Assembly: GCA_018475625.1 (NCBI GenBank)
Contig: JAAKEZ010000007.1
Span: 1-64,000, forward strand
Source: Candidatus Bathyarchaeota archaeon A05DMB-2
GTDB taxonomy: Archaea > Thermoproteota > Bathyarchaeia > Bathyarchaeales > Bathycorpusculaceae
Direction: 5' to 3'
DNA: 64,000 nt
The position numbers and the translations under genes are program-made. Shown here in pieces: positions 15,057 through 23,358 of this stretch. Under the pieces are notes generated by a model. The model had not been told where the DNA came from. It was given only the letters and a program-made list of their open reading frames with translations, and made no database searches. Position 1 is the first letter of the stretch. Each line of letters starts with the position of its first letter.

Positions 15057-15857
15057 ATGGCGAAAAAAACTCAAACAGCCAACCGTGCAAAAATCAGCGT
15101 GTTAATTGCGGCATTGCTAATGTTTGCATCGTTAAGCATGGCTTACGCTGGCGCTGGGATAGCATCTGGTGCTGGACAAGCACTAGGCGCTGAAAACGTT
15201 CCCGGGGTATCAGGCAATGCGTTGCAGTACAACAAAACCGAGACTACACCTGTATGCCAGATGGAACAGGTTATGGCTGGAGAACCAGCATTGTTCTGTT
15301 ACCGAAACATGACAATGCTGATGAACTGCACCAGAAACTGCGAACTAAACGTAACTGTTGACCCAACAGTGAAGCCAAAGATACTGGCGCTTTCCGTGGA
15401 ACCCAACCAAACCATGAAGCTTACGTTGAATATCAGTGGTTCGCCACTTGAAGGCGCAAGGGTCATGGAGCGAACCCTGAACTTTTACCTGGGAATAGAG
15501 CCCAACGCCACACTGCAACTTAGCGCTCAAATCAGGCTACACATAAACCAGACGGCACTCAGTCAAGAGTTGAACAGGGAAGTCAATGCTTCACGACTCA
15601 CATGGATGTACTGGAACAGAACCCAGGCTGCATGGGAAACGGTGCCAAGCTACATGGACCAGAACGGATACTTGGTCTGCAACACCAACCACTTCTCCAC
15701 GTGGACCGTGGCTGAGATCGCAGACGCAGAAACTCCAACTGAATCAGAACCGACACAGAACGCTTTGCCCATGGAATACATCTTTGCCGTAGTCGTAGTG
15801 GTGGTCATAGTGGTTCTCGCGGTTGGGTTGATAGTTTTCAAGAGACGCAAGCATTAG
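15057..15857 (+). CDS. Secreted, C-terminally anchored surface protein
   Basis: A 266-residue protein with a signal sequence (about residues 10-40, NRAKISVLIAALLMFASLSM), a Cys-containing extracellular region with many N-glycosylation sequons, and a C-terminal membrane helix (YIFAVVVVVVIVVLAVGLIV) followed by FKRRKH. The WMYWNRTQAAWETVPSYMD stretch resembles the ends of beta-sandwich domains found in archaeal PGF-type or cadherin-like surface proteins, but I do not assign a family. It has the same upstream block as the gene at 12955. Confidence 0.7.
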   Translation: MAKKTQTANRAKISVLIAALLMFASLSMAYAGAGIASGAGQALGAENVPGVSGNALQYNKTETTPVCQMEQVMAGEPALFCYRNMTMLMNCTRNCELNVTVDPTVKPKILALSVEPNQTMKLTLNISGSPLEGARVMERTLNFYLGIEPNATLQLSAQIRLHINQTALSQELNREVNASRLTWMYWNRTQAAWETVPSYMDQNGYLVCNTNHFSTWTVAEIADAETPTESEPTQNALPMEYIFAVVVVVVIVVLAVGLIVFKRRKH

Positions 15858-15997
15858 TTCTGCAAAAACACGCAATCCTTTTTCTTTTTTTTGGTGTTCC
15901 TACTGTTTAGAGCTTTGGAAGTGCTTTGTTCCCTAGAGTGTTTGTGTGAAAAGCAAATAAGAGGGTGCGCCGAACAATATTGTTGCAGGTATTAGAC

Positions 15998-16327
15998 ATG
16001 ACAATTTGGTTTTATGTTAAAACAGATGATGGCCCGAAAACGGTCGGAGACGTTGTCTGCCGCTTCAACTATGTACGTGGAGAGCATTCTGAAGACGAGT
16101 ACATGTGGATAACGGAAGAAAGAAAAGAGGATGATGAAGTGTATTGGGAAATCAAGAGCAAATACAAGGAGCTGAAAGAGCTTGTCCTTGTAGGATGGGC
16201 TTATAAGGCTGGAGACACTGTGGTGCTGGCGGAAATCGAGGACGAGTTCGTCGCAAACTTTCTGGACCCGCTGCTCGCGAAGTACGGGTTCGACAACTTG
16301 AAATGGATTGTTGTTCCGAAAAAATAG
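15998..16327 (+). CDS. Hypothetical acidic cytoplasmic protein
   Basis: A 109-residue protein starting at ATG 15998, which has AGGT nine bases upstream (an in-frame GTG at 15965 is a weaker choice). It is acidic with many aromatics (MTIWFYVKTDDGPKTVG, YMWITEERKEDDEVYWEIKS), and the C-terminus reads LKWIVVPKK. No signal or membrane segment. I do not recognise it. Confidence 0.65.
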   Translation: MTIWFYVKTDDGPKTVGDVVCRFNYVRGEHSEDEYMWITEERKEDDEVYWEIKSKYKELKELVLVGWAYKAGDTVVLAEIEDEFVANFLDPLLAKYGFDNLKWIVVPKK

Positions 16328-16388
16328 TGGGTAAATCATTTCCCGCAAATTATTTAGAACCCGCAAGCTTAAGATTAAAAGGGTCACC

Positions 16389-17204
16389 GTGAAGCAACAA
16401 ACTGGATTAGCCGTTGCATTGGGCTTTGCGCTCTTGTTCTCAGGGGCAATGGGGACGCAATTTGTCCATTTCGCGGCGGGAAACCCTGAAGAATCCGCTT
16501 CGCCAGTTCTCGCCATGCCAGTGGAATACGTCAACTATACGATTGTACGCGTCAACGGCTCATTGTGGGCGAAGATAGACGGGACATACCCAATATATAT
16601 CCTAAATCAGCAGTGCGTTGGCTTGAGCGAGTTGCCCATGTTGTATCCCACGCCACCAGGCACAACAAACATTCGCGTGCAAGTAAACGGAACCGAGCTT
16701 GAATGGAGCAACTACACGGAAGTTTACCCAGATTCTCTGCACCACACCGCCATCGGCAATTGGAGCATGATTTACTGCGTGGTTAGCCCTGTTTCAGATT
16801 TTTTCATGCTTACAATTCATTATGAACATCCAGTTGCAATGGTTAACGGGAGCAACCTGTTCCTGTATGACCTCAACATCAGCCCTTACTTGACGGCATC
16901 CAGCAGCACATCTATAGCGTATTTCACGGTGCGCTTTGAAACCACGGTGTCGGATGTGCGTGCTTACACCACATGGACTGACAGCGTCTGGAACCCGAAG
17001 AATCTGACGCTAAGCTGTGAGAATGGTGTGGAAATGGCAACTATACAGATGCGTTCCGTGTTGGGTGAACCGTTGGCAGGAGACCTTGTAGTGATGTTCA
17101 ATAACTATGAAGAGCAAGAGGTGCCACACTGGCTCATCATTGTTCCAGTTTTTGCCGTGGCAGGTTTCCTAGCGGCAATAGTCTACAGAAAGAAAAGGCG
17201 ATGA
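16389..17204 (+). CDS. Secreted, C-terminally anchored surface protein
   Basis: A 271-residue protein starting at GTG 16389, with a signal peptide (about 1-28, LAVALGFALLFSGAMG), a beta-rich extracellular domain with about ten N-x-S/T sequons, and a C-terminal membrane helix (WLIIVPVFAVAGFLAAIVY) ending in RKKRR. It is one of three similarly built envelope proteins in this cluster; the extracellular domain is unfamiliar. Confidence 0.7.
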   Translation: MKQQTGLAVALGFALLFSGAMGTQFVHFAAGNPEESASPVLAMPVEYVNYTIVRVNGSLWAKIDGTYPIYILNQQCVGLSELPMLYPTPPGTTNIRVQVNGTELEWSNYTEVYPDSLHHTAIGNWSMIYCVVSPVSDFFMLTIHYEHPVAMVNGSNLFLYDLNISPYLTASSSTSIAYFTVRFETTVSDVRAYTTWTDSVWNPKNLTLSCENGVEMATIQMRSVLGEPLAGDLVVMFNNYEEQEVPHWLIIVPVFAVAGFLAAIVYRKKRR

Positions 17205-17272
17205 AGTCTGATTTGATGACGAGCGAGATATCCCTTTTTGCCCGCTTTTCGTCTGTGCTGAGGAGAACGTTT

Positions 17273-17422
17273 TCAGCGGGTCTGTTTCTGCTCAACCCAT
17301 TCGGCTGAGCGCTGCTTGCGGTAGTGCGGAATCTCGTATTCGAACAGTGGTACCTTCTTCACTTCTTGCATCTCCCGCTTTAGCCAGATGTACTGGCTCA
17401 GGTTAAAAAATTTTCGATGCAT
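17273..17422 (-). CDS. Small basic protein, 49 residues
   Basis: Reads MHRKFFNLSQYIWLKREMQE, then VPLFEYEIPHYRKQRSAEW, ending QKQTR. The even, non-repetitive composition with Trp, Tyr and charged residues suggests a real small gene. No clear ribosome binding site; a TATA-like CTATATAG lies about 15-20 bases upstream. It is divergent from the radical SAM gene. Function unknown. Confidence 0.45.
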   Translation of the reverse strand: MHRKFFNLSQYIWLKREMQEVKKVPLFEYEIPHYRKQRSAEWVEQKQTR

Positions 17423-17484
17423 AAGCTGTAAACTATATAGCTAAAATGCTTGTTTAATTCCGTGCAGTGTTAAGGCGGAACTGC

Positions 17485-18117
17485 GTGGTGGCTGAGGAAA
17501 AACCGAGAACTGTCTACTGGCTGGATAACAGCCTTTACTTGAACATCACTAACAGGTGTTCCAACAACTGCTGGTTCTGCTTCCGCAACTTCAAGCAGGG
17601 CATAAGCGGGTTCAACCTGAAACTGAAAAGGGAGCCAACAACATCTGAGGTGACTGCGGAATTTGAAGCTGCTTTGAGGTTGAAGCGGTGGAATGAGGCG
17701 GTTTTCTGCGGTTTCGGTGAGCCAACCGCTAGACTGGACATCTTGTTGGAAGTTGCACGGTGGATACGGAAGCGCTGCGGCGGTTCGGTTCTGATTCGCG
17801 TCGACACGAATGGGCATGGTTACGTGTTGAACAAAGACAGGGCCGTTGCAGAAGAGTTGCGGTCTGCCGGGGTCGACAAGGTAAGTGTGAGCTTGAACGG
17901 GCATGATGAGGCGAGTTACGCGGAGAACTGCAGGCCCATGTTCGATGGAGGCTTCTCGGCTGTGCTGGATTTCGTCAAAAGGGCGAAAACGGCGGGATTA
18001 AATGTGGAGGTTTCGGCGGTGAGGATGCCTGAAGTTGATGTGGAAAAAGTCAGAGCGGTTGCCGAGTCGCTGGGTGTGCCATTGAGGGTTAGAGAGTACA
18101 TCCCATGCTTCTGGTGA
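17485..18117 (+). CDS. Radical SAM protein, TatD-associated type
   Basis: About 210 residues. The iron-sulfur motif CxxxCxxC is in NRCSNNCWFCFRN, followed by a glycine-rich SAM segment (FCGFGEPTARLD) and a strand with DTNGHG. Length and motif wording (YLNITNRC) match the TatD-linked radical SAM family (TIGR04038 type); reactions of that family are not established. I prefer GTG 17485, which has AGGCGG six bases upstream, over GTG 17467. No tatD gene is nearby in the window. The first copy of the repeated element begins 17 bases after its stop. Confidence 0.8.
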   Translation: MVAEEKPRTVYWLDNSLYLNITNRCSNNCWFCFRNFKQGISGFNLKLKREPTTSEVTAEFEAALRLKRWNEAVFCGFGEPTARLDILLEVARWIRKRCGGSVLIRVDTNGHGYVLNKDRAVAEELRSAGVDKVSVSLNGHDEASYAENCRPMFDGGFSAVLDFVKRAKTAGLNVEVSAVRMPEVDVEKVRAVAESLGVPLRVREYIPCFW

Positions 18118-18133
18118 ACTGGTGCGGTTTTTG

Positions 18134-18294
18134 TCTATAGCCCCTTATTTAAAGGAGCCCTGTACAGCGCTTTTGCTCTGCAGGGCAGTTCCCTTCCCTC
18201 TCCTGATTTTCAACATGCCTTTGACGGTTTTCTGCGCCAATAGCGACCCCCCCTCTATAGATTTCTGCAACGATTGACTACTGAACTCCAAATA
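18134..18294. repeat. Repeated element, copy A (candidate structured RNA)
   Basis: Two parts are shared with copy B: a left block (18134-18159, TCTATAG then CCCCTTATTTAAAGGAGCC), followed by a hairpin with CCCTG/CAGGG arms and a TTTT loop; and the core (18211-18294) with CAACATG, GCGCCAATA, CCCTCTATAG, TTTCTGCAACGA and CTCCAAATA. After TTTCTGCAACGA, copy A has a stem TTGACT/AGTCAA that differs in sequence from the stem at the same place in copy B. Copy C shares the core on the other strand. Transcription direction is unknown. Confidence 0.7.
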
Positions 18295-18366
18295 TGCCTT
18301 CAGTCAAAAATATCCCAAGGACGAGTTATCGTCAATTAAGGATTCGAGTGCGCGCGAGTTATTTGC

Positions 18367-18456
18367 TCACTGGTAACTGATTCTGTTCTTGCCGCATTCC
18401 GAGCACTCATAAGCGCAAGTGGTCATATGCCTGCAACTATCGTGCTTGCTTTCCAT
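18367..18456 (-). CDS. Cys-rich micro-ORF, 29 residues, zinc-finger-like
   Basis: An ATG at 18456 gives a peptide with Cys8, His10, Cys14, Cys18 and Cys21 (AYECSECGKN), a pattern that could bind one zinc. A TATA-like stretch (CTTAAAATA on the minus strand) is about 12-20 bases upstream. It lies between the repeated element and the P-type ATPase gene. Real expression is uncertain. Confidence 0.4.
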   Translation of the reverse strand: MESKHDSCRHMTTCAYECSECGKNRISYQ

Positions 18457-18605
18457 CAAAAGTATTTTAAGAGCGAGAATTCTCGTTTGTTCTGATGGCG
18501 CTGATTTCTCGATATCACGGCGCGATTAGGATGGATGACTAGACGCAAGACTCTGACGGCAGCATTAGTGGGCAAGAAAAACGGGTAAGTTGTGCGCCTT
18601 CTGCG

Positions 18606-21587
18606 TTGGGCGTGGATGAAATTCTCAGTCTACCCGTTGACGAACTGCTTGCTCGCTTGGGCTCATCCCTCCGCGGTCTCGGTTCTGAAGATGCGGCGAA
18701 CCGTCTGGAAGTCTATGGTCGCAATGAGCTTGCAAGAAGAAAGAAGCGAGCGGGCATAGTCGAGTTTCTCATGCATTTCAGAAGCCCGCTGGTTATTATA
18801 TTGATAATCGCCGCCTTGATTTCTGGTCTCCTCCAAGAAATACCCAACATGATAATCATTCTTTCCATTGTGTTCATAAGCGTAATCCTTGATTATTACC
18901 AGGAATCCAAAGCCAGCCGCGCCGCGGAATTGCTGAAGGAAAAGGTAACAACAACCGCAACCGTGCTCAGGGATGGCGTACGAAGAGAGGTGAAGCTTCC
19001 TGAAGTCGTTCCAGGAGACATCATTTACCTTTCCGCGGGAGACATAGCACCTGCAGACGCGAGGGTGATAAACGCAAAAGACTTGTTCATAAATCAGTCT
19101 GCGTTAACGGGTGAGTCTTTTCCTGTTGAAAAAACTTCTACGCCTGTGGTTGGGCAGGCTACGTCGTTTACTCACTGGAGTAATTACCTTTTCATGGGCA
19201 CCTCCGTGGTGAGTGGCACCGCGACAGCCGTTGTGGTTAAGACGGGCGGCTCAACCGAGTACGGGAAAATCGCGAAGAGACTCGTTGGCGCTGTTCCAGA
19301 AACCGAGTTTGAACGCGGAATCAAAAGCTTCGGTTTTCTCATAATGCAAGTTACTATGCTCCTGGTTTTGTTCGTCTTTTTCGTAAACGCTCTGCTTGGT
19401 CGAGGCGTGCTGGATTCGCTTCTGTTCTCCGTGGCTCTCGCTGTTGGCTTAACCCCTGAACTGCTGCCCATGATTATCACGGTGAACCTTTCCAAAGGCG
19501 CCATCGCAATGTCCAAGAAAGGCGTCATCGTGAAACGATTATCCTCAATCGAGAACTTTGGCAGCATGAATGTCCTCTGCACCGACAAGACGGGGACTCT
19601 CACGGAGAATCGAATAACGCTGGTGCTGCACATAGATGCGGAGGGAAACGAGAGCGACAAGATACTCCTGTACTCTTTCCTGAACAGCTACTTCCAGACA
19701 GGGTTGAAGAGTCCGCTTGATGATGCTATTCTGGCACACAAGGAACTTGATATCAGCGGCTTCCAGAAGATTGACGAAGTTCCCTTTGACTTTGTGCGCC
19801 GCCGCGTTTCTGTGGTTGTTGAGCACAAGAGGCAGCGATTCTTTATCGCCAAAGGCGCCCCGGAAGAAATCTTAAAAGTATGCTCTTACACCGAACTTTC
19901 AGGTATACCATCTGACCTCACTGAGGCATTGCGGAAACAAATTGAACAGAAGTTCTATGACTTAAGCAGCGACGGCTTTAGGGTGTTAGGTGTCGCCTAC
20001 AAGAAACTCCGAAAGGAAAAAGCCGTTTACTCTGTCAACGACGAAACCGACATGGTTTTCCTCGGGTTCGTAGCGTTCTTGGACCCGCCAAAAGAAACCG
20101 CTAAGCAGTCGCTGCAGCTGCTAAGCAACGCTGGGATAGAGTTGAAAGTTCTCACGGGCGACAACGAACTGGTCACCAGAAAAACCTGTGAGCAGTTGGG
20201 CTTCGAGATAAAAGGCGTTGCTTTGGGCAGCGAAATTTCGCAGATGTCAGATGAAGGTCTCGCCCGAATCGTTGAGGAAGCCAACGTTTTTGCACGTGTC
20301 ACGCCCGCGCAGAAAGACCGCATAATTAACCTGTTGAAGGCTAATGGTCACGTCGTGGGCTTCATGGGCGACGGCATAAACGATGCACCTTCGCTGAGAA
20401 CTTCCGACGTGGGCGTGTCGGTTGACAACGCGGTGGATGTTGCAAAAGAATCCGCTGACATCATTTTGCTGAAGAATGATTTGACAGTGCTTGGCGAAGG
20501 AGTTTTAGAGGGGAGGAAGACGTTCGGCAACACCATGAAGTACATAATGATGGGCATCAGCTCAAACTTCGGCAACATGTTCAGCGTCGCCGGCGCCTCC
20601 CTAATCTTGCCTTTGCTTGGTTTCGATTTTCTGCCTATGCTTCCTATTCAGATTCTTCTCAACAACCTGCTTTATGACTTGTCTCAGTCCACCATAACCA
20701 CAGACAACGTTGACCCTGAGTATGTTGAGAAGCCTAAGCGGTGGGACATCGGTTTCATAAAGAACTTCATGATTTCTCTGGGACCAGTAAGCTCCATCTT
20801 CGACTTCTTGACTTTCTTCATCATGCTGTTTGTTTTTCTGCCAATGCTGCCAGCGTCCGCGCCGCCAGCCCAGAAAGAGCACTTGTTCCAGACCGCTTGG
20901 TTCATTGAGTCTCTGGTCACCCAGACCCTCGTGATCTTCGTGATTCGCACGCGGCACTCGCCGTTCTGGAAGAGCAAACCCGGCAGACTCCTAGTTATAA
21001 GTAGTATAAGCATTGTTGCTTTCGCGTTGCTGGTGCCATACACATTCTTGGGAGCCAGATACTTCCTTTTTGTTCAGCCTCCGCCGGCGTTTCTCGCTGT
21101 TTTGGCGGTGCTGGTTTGTGCTTACCTTCTTTTTGCTGAAGTGGTTAAAAACTGGTTCTACGCACGGCACGCGTATCGTTTAGAGCAGGTTTTGATTCCA
21201 AAGAGACGTGCAGCCCTTTACCTCAGCAGGACAACGCGGCTTGTGCAGGACATCGTGGCAGTTGTGTGCCTCCGCGTGGAAGACGAAATCTCCGTGAAGT
21301 CCCTAACTGACGACTTGGCGAGAAGCATGGATTACCCGTTCACGCCAGACGAGGTGGTGCAGAACCTTCACCATCTGAGGCGCACGGGACTCGTCAGCAT
21401 AGACTGGCACAAGAGAATCATAAAGCGTGAAAAGTCTATGAAAGAGTATGTGGCGGCACGCGTGGTGACTAATGAGATGTGGCCGGCGATAATGCAGGAC
21501 TGGCGGAGAATCAGTGAAGCCTTAGAAGCTGAATACGGCAAAACAAACCCCGAGTACCACGAACTGCTCTACCCAAAACAAAAATAA
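18606..21587 (+). CDS. mgtA: MgtA-type P-type ATPase with C-terminal extension
   Basis: A cation-translocating P-type ATPase, 993 residues, most like the magnesium-importing MgtA/MgtB group. Visible motifs: TGES in the actuator domain (about 178), the phosphorylated Asp327 in CTDKTGTLT, GDGINDAP in the hinge, and the MgtA-type membrane segment LPIQILLNNLLYDLSQS. About ten membrane helices are present. The start is TTG 18606 or GTG 18612; upstream the frame is open only to a TAG near 18540. After the last membrane helices it continues for about 100 cytoplasmic residues (VKSLTDDLARSMDYPFTPDE, then VVQNLHHLRRTGLVSID) that resemble a winged helix and are not part of the usual ATPase. Function is confident, the ion is inferred. 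Confidence 0.88.
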   Translation: MGVDEILSLPVDELLARLGSSLRGLGSEDAANRLEVYGRNELARRKKRAGIVEFLMHFRSPLVIILIIAALISGLLQEIPNMIIILSIVFISVILDYYQESKASRAAELLKEKVTTTATVLRDGVRREVKLPEVVPGDIIYLSAGDIAPADARVINAKDLFINQSALTGESFPVEKTSTPVVGQATSFTHWSNYLFMGTSVVSGTATAVVVKTGGSTEYGKIAKRLVGAVPETEFERGIKSFGFLIMQVTMLLVLFVFFVNALLGRGVLDSLLFSVALAVGLTPELLPMIITVNLSKGAIAMSKKGVIVKRLSSIENFGSMNVLCTDKTGTLTENRITLVLHIDAEGNESDKILLYSFLNSYFQTGLKSPLDDAILAHKELDISGFQKIDEVPFDFVRRRVSVVVEHKRQRFFIAKGAPEEILKVCSYTELSGIPSDLTEALRKQIEQKFYDLSSDGFRVLGVAYKKLRKEKAVYSVNDETDMVFLGFVAFLDPPKETAKQSLQLLSNAGIELKVLTGDNELVTRKTCEQLGFEIKGVALGSEISQMSDEGLARIVEEANVFARVTPAQKDRIINLLKANGHVVGFMGDGINDAPSLRTSDVGVSVDNAVDVAKESADIILLKNDLTVLGEGVLEGRKTFGNTMKYIMMGISSNFGNMFSVAGASLILPLLGFDFLPMLPIQILLNNLLYDLSQSTITTDNVDPEYVEKPKRWDIGFIKNFMISLGPVSSIFDFLTFFIMLFVFLPMLPASAPPAQKEHLFQTAWFIESLVTQTLVIFVIRTRHSPFWKSKPGRLLVISSISIVAFALLVPYTFLGARYFLFVQPPPAFLAVLAVLVCAYLLFAEVVKNWFYARHAYRLEQVLIPKRRAALYLSRTTRLVQDIVAVVCLRVEDEISVKSLTDDLARSMDYPFTPDEVVQNLHHLRRTGLVSIDWHKRIIKREKSMKEYVAARVVTNEMWPAIMQDWRRISEALEAEYGKTNPEYHELLYPKQK

Positions 21588-21708
21588 TGAGTTATGCAGT
21601 CCCTTTTTGAACCGCTGTCTGTTTCACTTTATTAAAGGGCGAAGGAGCCTCTGGGTTCTGAAGCACAAAACAATCAGTTAAATCTATTTATGCGTGGTTG
21701 ATAAACGG

Positions 21709-21918
21709 CTAGAAACGGTTTTCCTTCTCTTTTTCCTTCATCTGCTTCAACATTTGCCCAGCGATGCTTGTCAGGAAGATTATGCTGAAAACCAGCACTC
21801 CAATTCCTATCTTGTACGCCAGTTGCATGTCGGAGTAGAGCACTGCGAAGACAAGCACCACCATGAGCGCAATGGTTAAGCCGTCTTGCACGCTGTTAGC
21901 GCCCAATTTAAAACTCAT
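21709..21918 (-). CDS. Small two-helix membrane protein
   Basis: A 69-residue protein with two membrane helices (about 12-28, GLTIALMVVLVFAVLYS, and 33-54, AYKIGIGVLVFSIIFL) and a Lys/Glu-rich cytoplasmic tail. It is convergent to the P-type ATPase gene. No known family recognised. Confidence 0.65.
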   Translation of the reverse strand: MSFKLGANSVQDGLTIALMVVLVFAVLYSDMQLAYKIGIGVLVFSIIFLTSIAGQMLKQMKEKEKENRF

Positions 21919-21985
21919 TCTTTTAACGTCGCCTTTTTAAGGCGTCTTTCTCATAGTCACTTATTAATTTTCTCCCGAATTAACT

Positions 21986-22207
21986 CTATTCGCGACCAAT
22001 ATACATCACTTTCGCCGCTTCCCTCTTCATGTACTCCTTAAGCTTCTCGGGCGGAATGCACTCCGTAAGTTCAGGGCAATACTTGTTCGCGTGAAAATCA
22101 AGAAGTCCCGAAAGCGGCTCAATAATCTCCTTATTCACCGCAAACCGCCTTTCGTCACCAGAGTCTTCCGAAAGAACTAGCGCAATATGCTTCAGCCTAT
22201 CCAACAC
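21986..22207 (-). CDS. Hypothetical protein coupled to threonine aldolase
   Basis: A 73-residue soluble helical protein with two Cys (YCPELTECIPPEKLKEYM). It overlaps the end of the threonine aldolase gene by 11 bases, so the two are co-transcribed. No family recognised. Confidence 0.65.
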   Translation of the reverse strand: MLDRLKHIALVLSEDSGDERRFAVNKEIIEPLSGLLDFHANKYCPELTECIPPEKLKEYMKREAAKVMYIGRE

Positions 22208-23252
22208 GCAGTTCGCTCGACACTTTCTCGAGTGCCGCTATGGTTTTTTCAATGTGGTTTTTCTCAATCCCTCTATGCGTAACCATTCTAACCACGTTCT
22301 TGCTATTCGTCAAAGCTAGAATGCCCTCCTTCTCCAGTTTCGACAGGAACAAATCATCCTCAATTCTCAAACAGCTGATATCAAAACACACCATGTTTGT
22401 CTGCACACGACTCATGTCTACAGTAACCCCATCTATCTTGGCAATTCCCTCCGCCAAACGCTTGGCATTTTCGTGGTCTTCTTTTAGCCTGTCTATCATC
22501 TTCTCCAAGGCAACGATGCCTGGCGCAGCAATTATGCCTGCTTGTCGCATTCCGCCACCTAAAACCTTCCTAATTTTCCGAGCTTTTTCAATGAATTCTT
22601 GAGTGCCAACAACTAACGAGCCGATTGGACAGCTTAAACTCTTAGAAAGACAAAACATCAAATTATCAACATGCCTGGTGAACTCCTTAACGTCAACGTT
22701 TAGCGCGACTGCAGCGTTGAAAATTCTTGCGCCGTCCATGTAGAGCTTCAAACCATGTGCCACTGCAACCTCGCTTATTGCGCGTATTTGTTCAGGCGTT
22801 ATGATGGTTCCGCCATGCCTGTTGTGCGTGTTCTCGATGCAGACGAGCGCAGGTTCTGGAAAATGGATGTTCTTAGGTCGTATGGCTGCTTCCACATCTT
22901 TCGGGTCAAGTGCACCCATACTGCTTTTCAATGGCCAAGGAAGCAACCCGGCAATCATCGAGATTCCGCCCACTTCATACCAATAAATATGCGATTCAGC
23001 TTCAAGAATCACGAGTTCTCCGCGTTTTGTGTTGCTCATCAAAGAGACCAAATTGGCTTGGGTTCCGCTTGTAACGAGAAGCGCTGCCTCCTTGCCCATT
23101 TTCTCAGCCGCCATTTCTTCAAGCCTGTTAACCGTTGGGTCTTCCCCGAAAACGTCATCTCCCAGTTCTGCATGCCGAATAGCCTCCAGCATTTCCTCAG
23201 TGGGCAAGGTGACAGTGTCGCTTCTCAAATCAATAATTTCTTTAGACGGCAT
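22197..23252 (-). CDS. ltaE: L-threonine aldolase
   Basis: A 351-residue PLP enzyme of fold type I that splits threonine (and allo-threonine) into glycine and acetaldehyde. It opens with IDLRSDTVTLPTEEML, the family hallmark, has GDDVFGEDPTVNRLEE at about 32-47, the PLP-holding Asp in YMDGARIFNA, and the Schiff-base lysine in CLSKSLSCPIGS (about residue 207). Full length compared with bacterial homologues. It is divergent from the GAF protein gene and overlapped at its 3' end by a small unknown gene. High confidence. Confidence 0.93.
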   Translation of the reverse strand: MPSKEIIDLRSDTVTLPTEEMLEAIRHAELGDDVFGEDPTVNRLEEMAAEKMGKEAALLVTSGTQANLVSLMSNTKRGELVILEAESHIYWYEVGGISMIAGLLPWPLKSSMGALDPKDVEAAIRPKNIHFPEPALVCIENTHNRHGGTIITPEQIRAISEVAVAHGLKLYMDGARIFNAAVALNVDVKEFTRHVDNLMFCLSKSLSCPIGSLVVGTQEFIEKARKIRKVLGGGMRQAGIIAAPGIVALEKMIDRLKEDHENAKRLAEGIAKIDGVTVDMSRVQTNMVCFDISCLRIEDDLFLSKLEKEGILALTNSKNVVRMVTHRGIEKNHIEKTIAALEKVSSELRVG

Positions 23253-23358
23253 TTCACTTCACTTTCCACAGGTGCCTTATTACAATTGACTCTATTTGAA
23301 TAAATAATATTTAATAACGCTGCAGAACGAAAACGGAAAGAGAACAAGGTGCAGGGTA

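Noticed and set aside
15992-16534. 180-codon minus-strand frame across two plus-strand genes
   Set aside because: It covers parts of two better-supported genes and has no ribosome site or family motif.
18145-18291. 48-codon minus-strand frame through repeat copy A, ending in the TAA of the TTATTTAAAGG block
   Set aside because: The equivalent frames in copies B and C contain stops and single-base insertions or deletions, so the shared sequence is not kept as a protein.
21590-21690. Fourth copy of the repeated element (CTTTATTAAAGGGCGAAGGAGCC-like stretch after the P-type ATPase)
   Set aside because: Only a short AT-rich match to the left block is present; none of the core words follow, so chance is likely.
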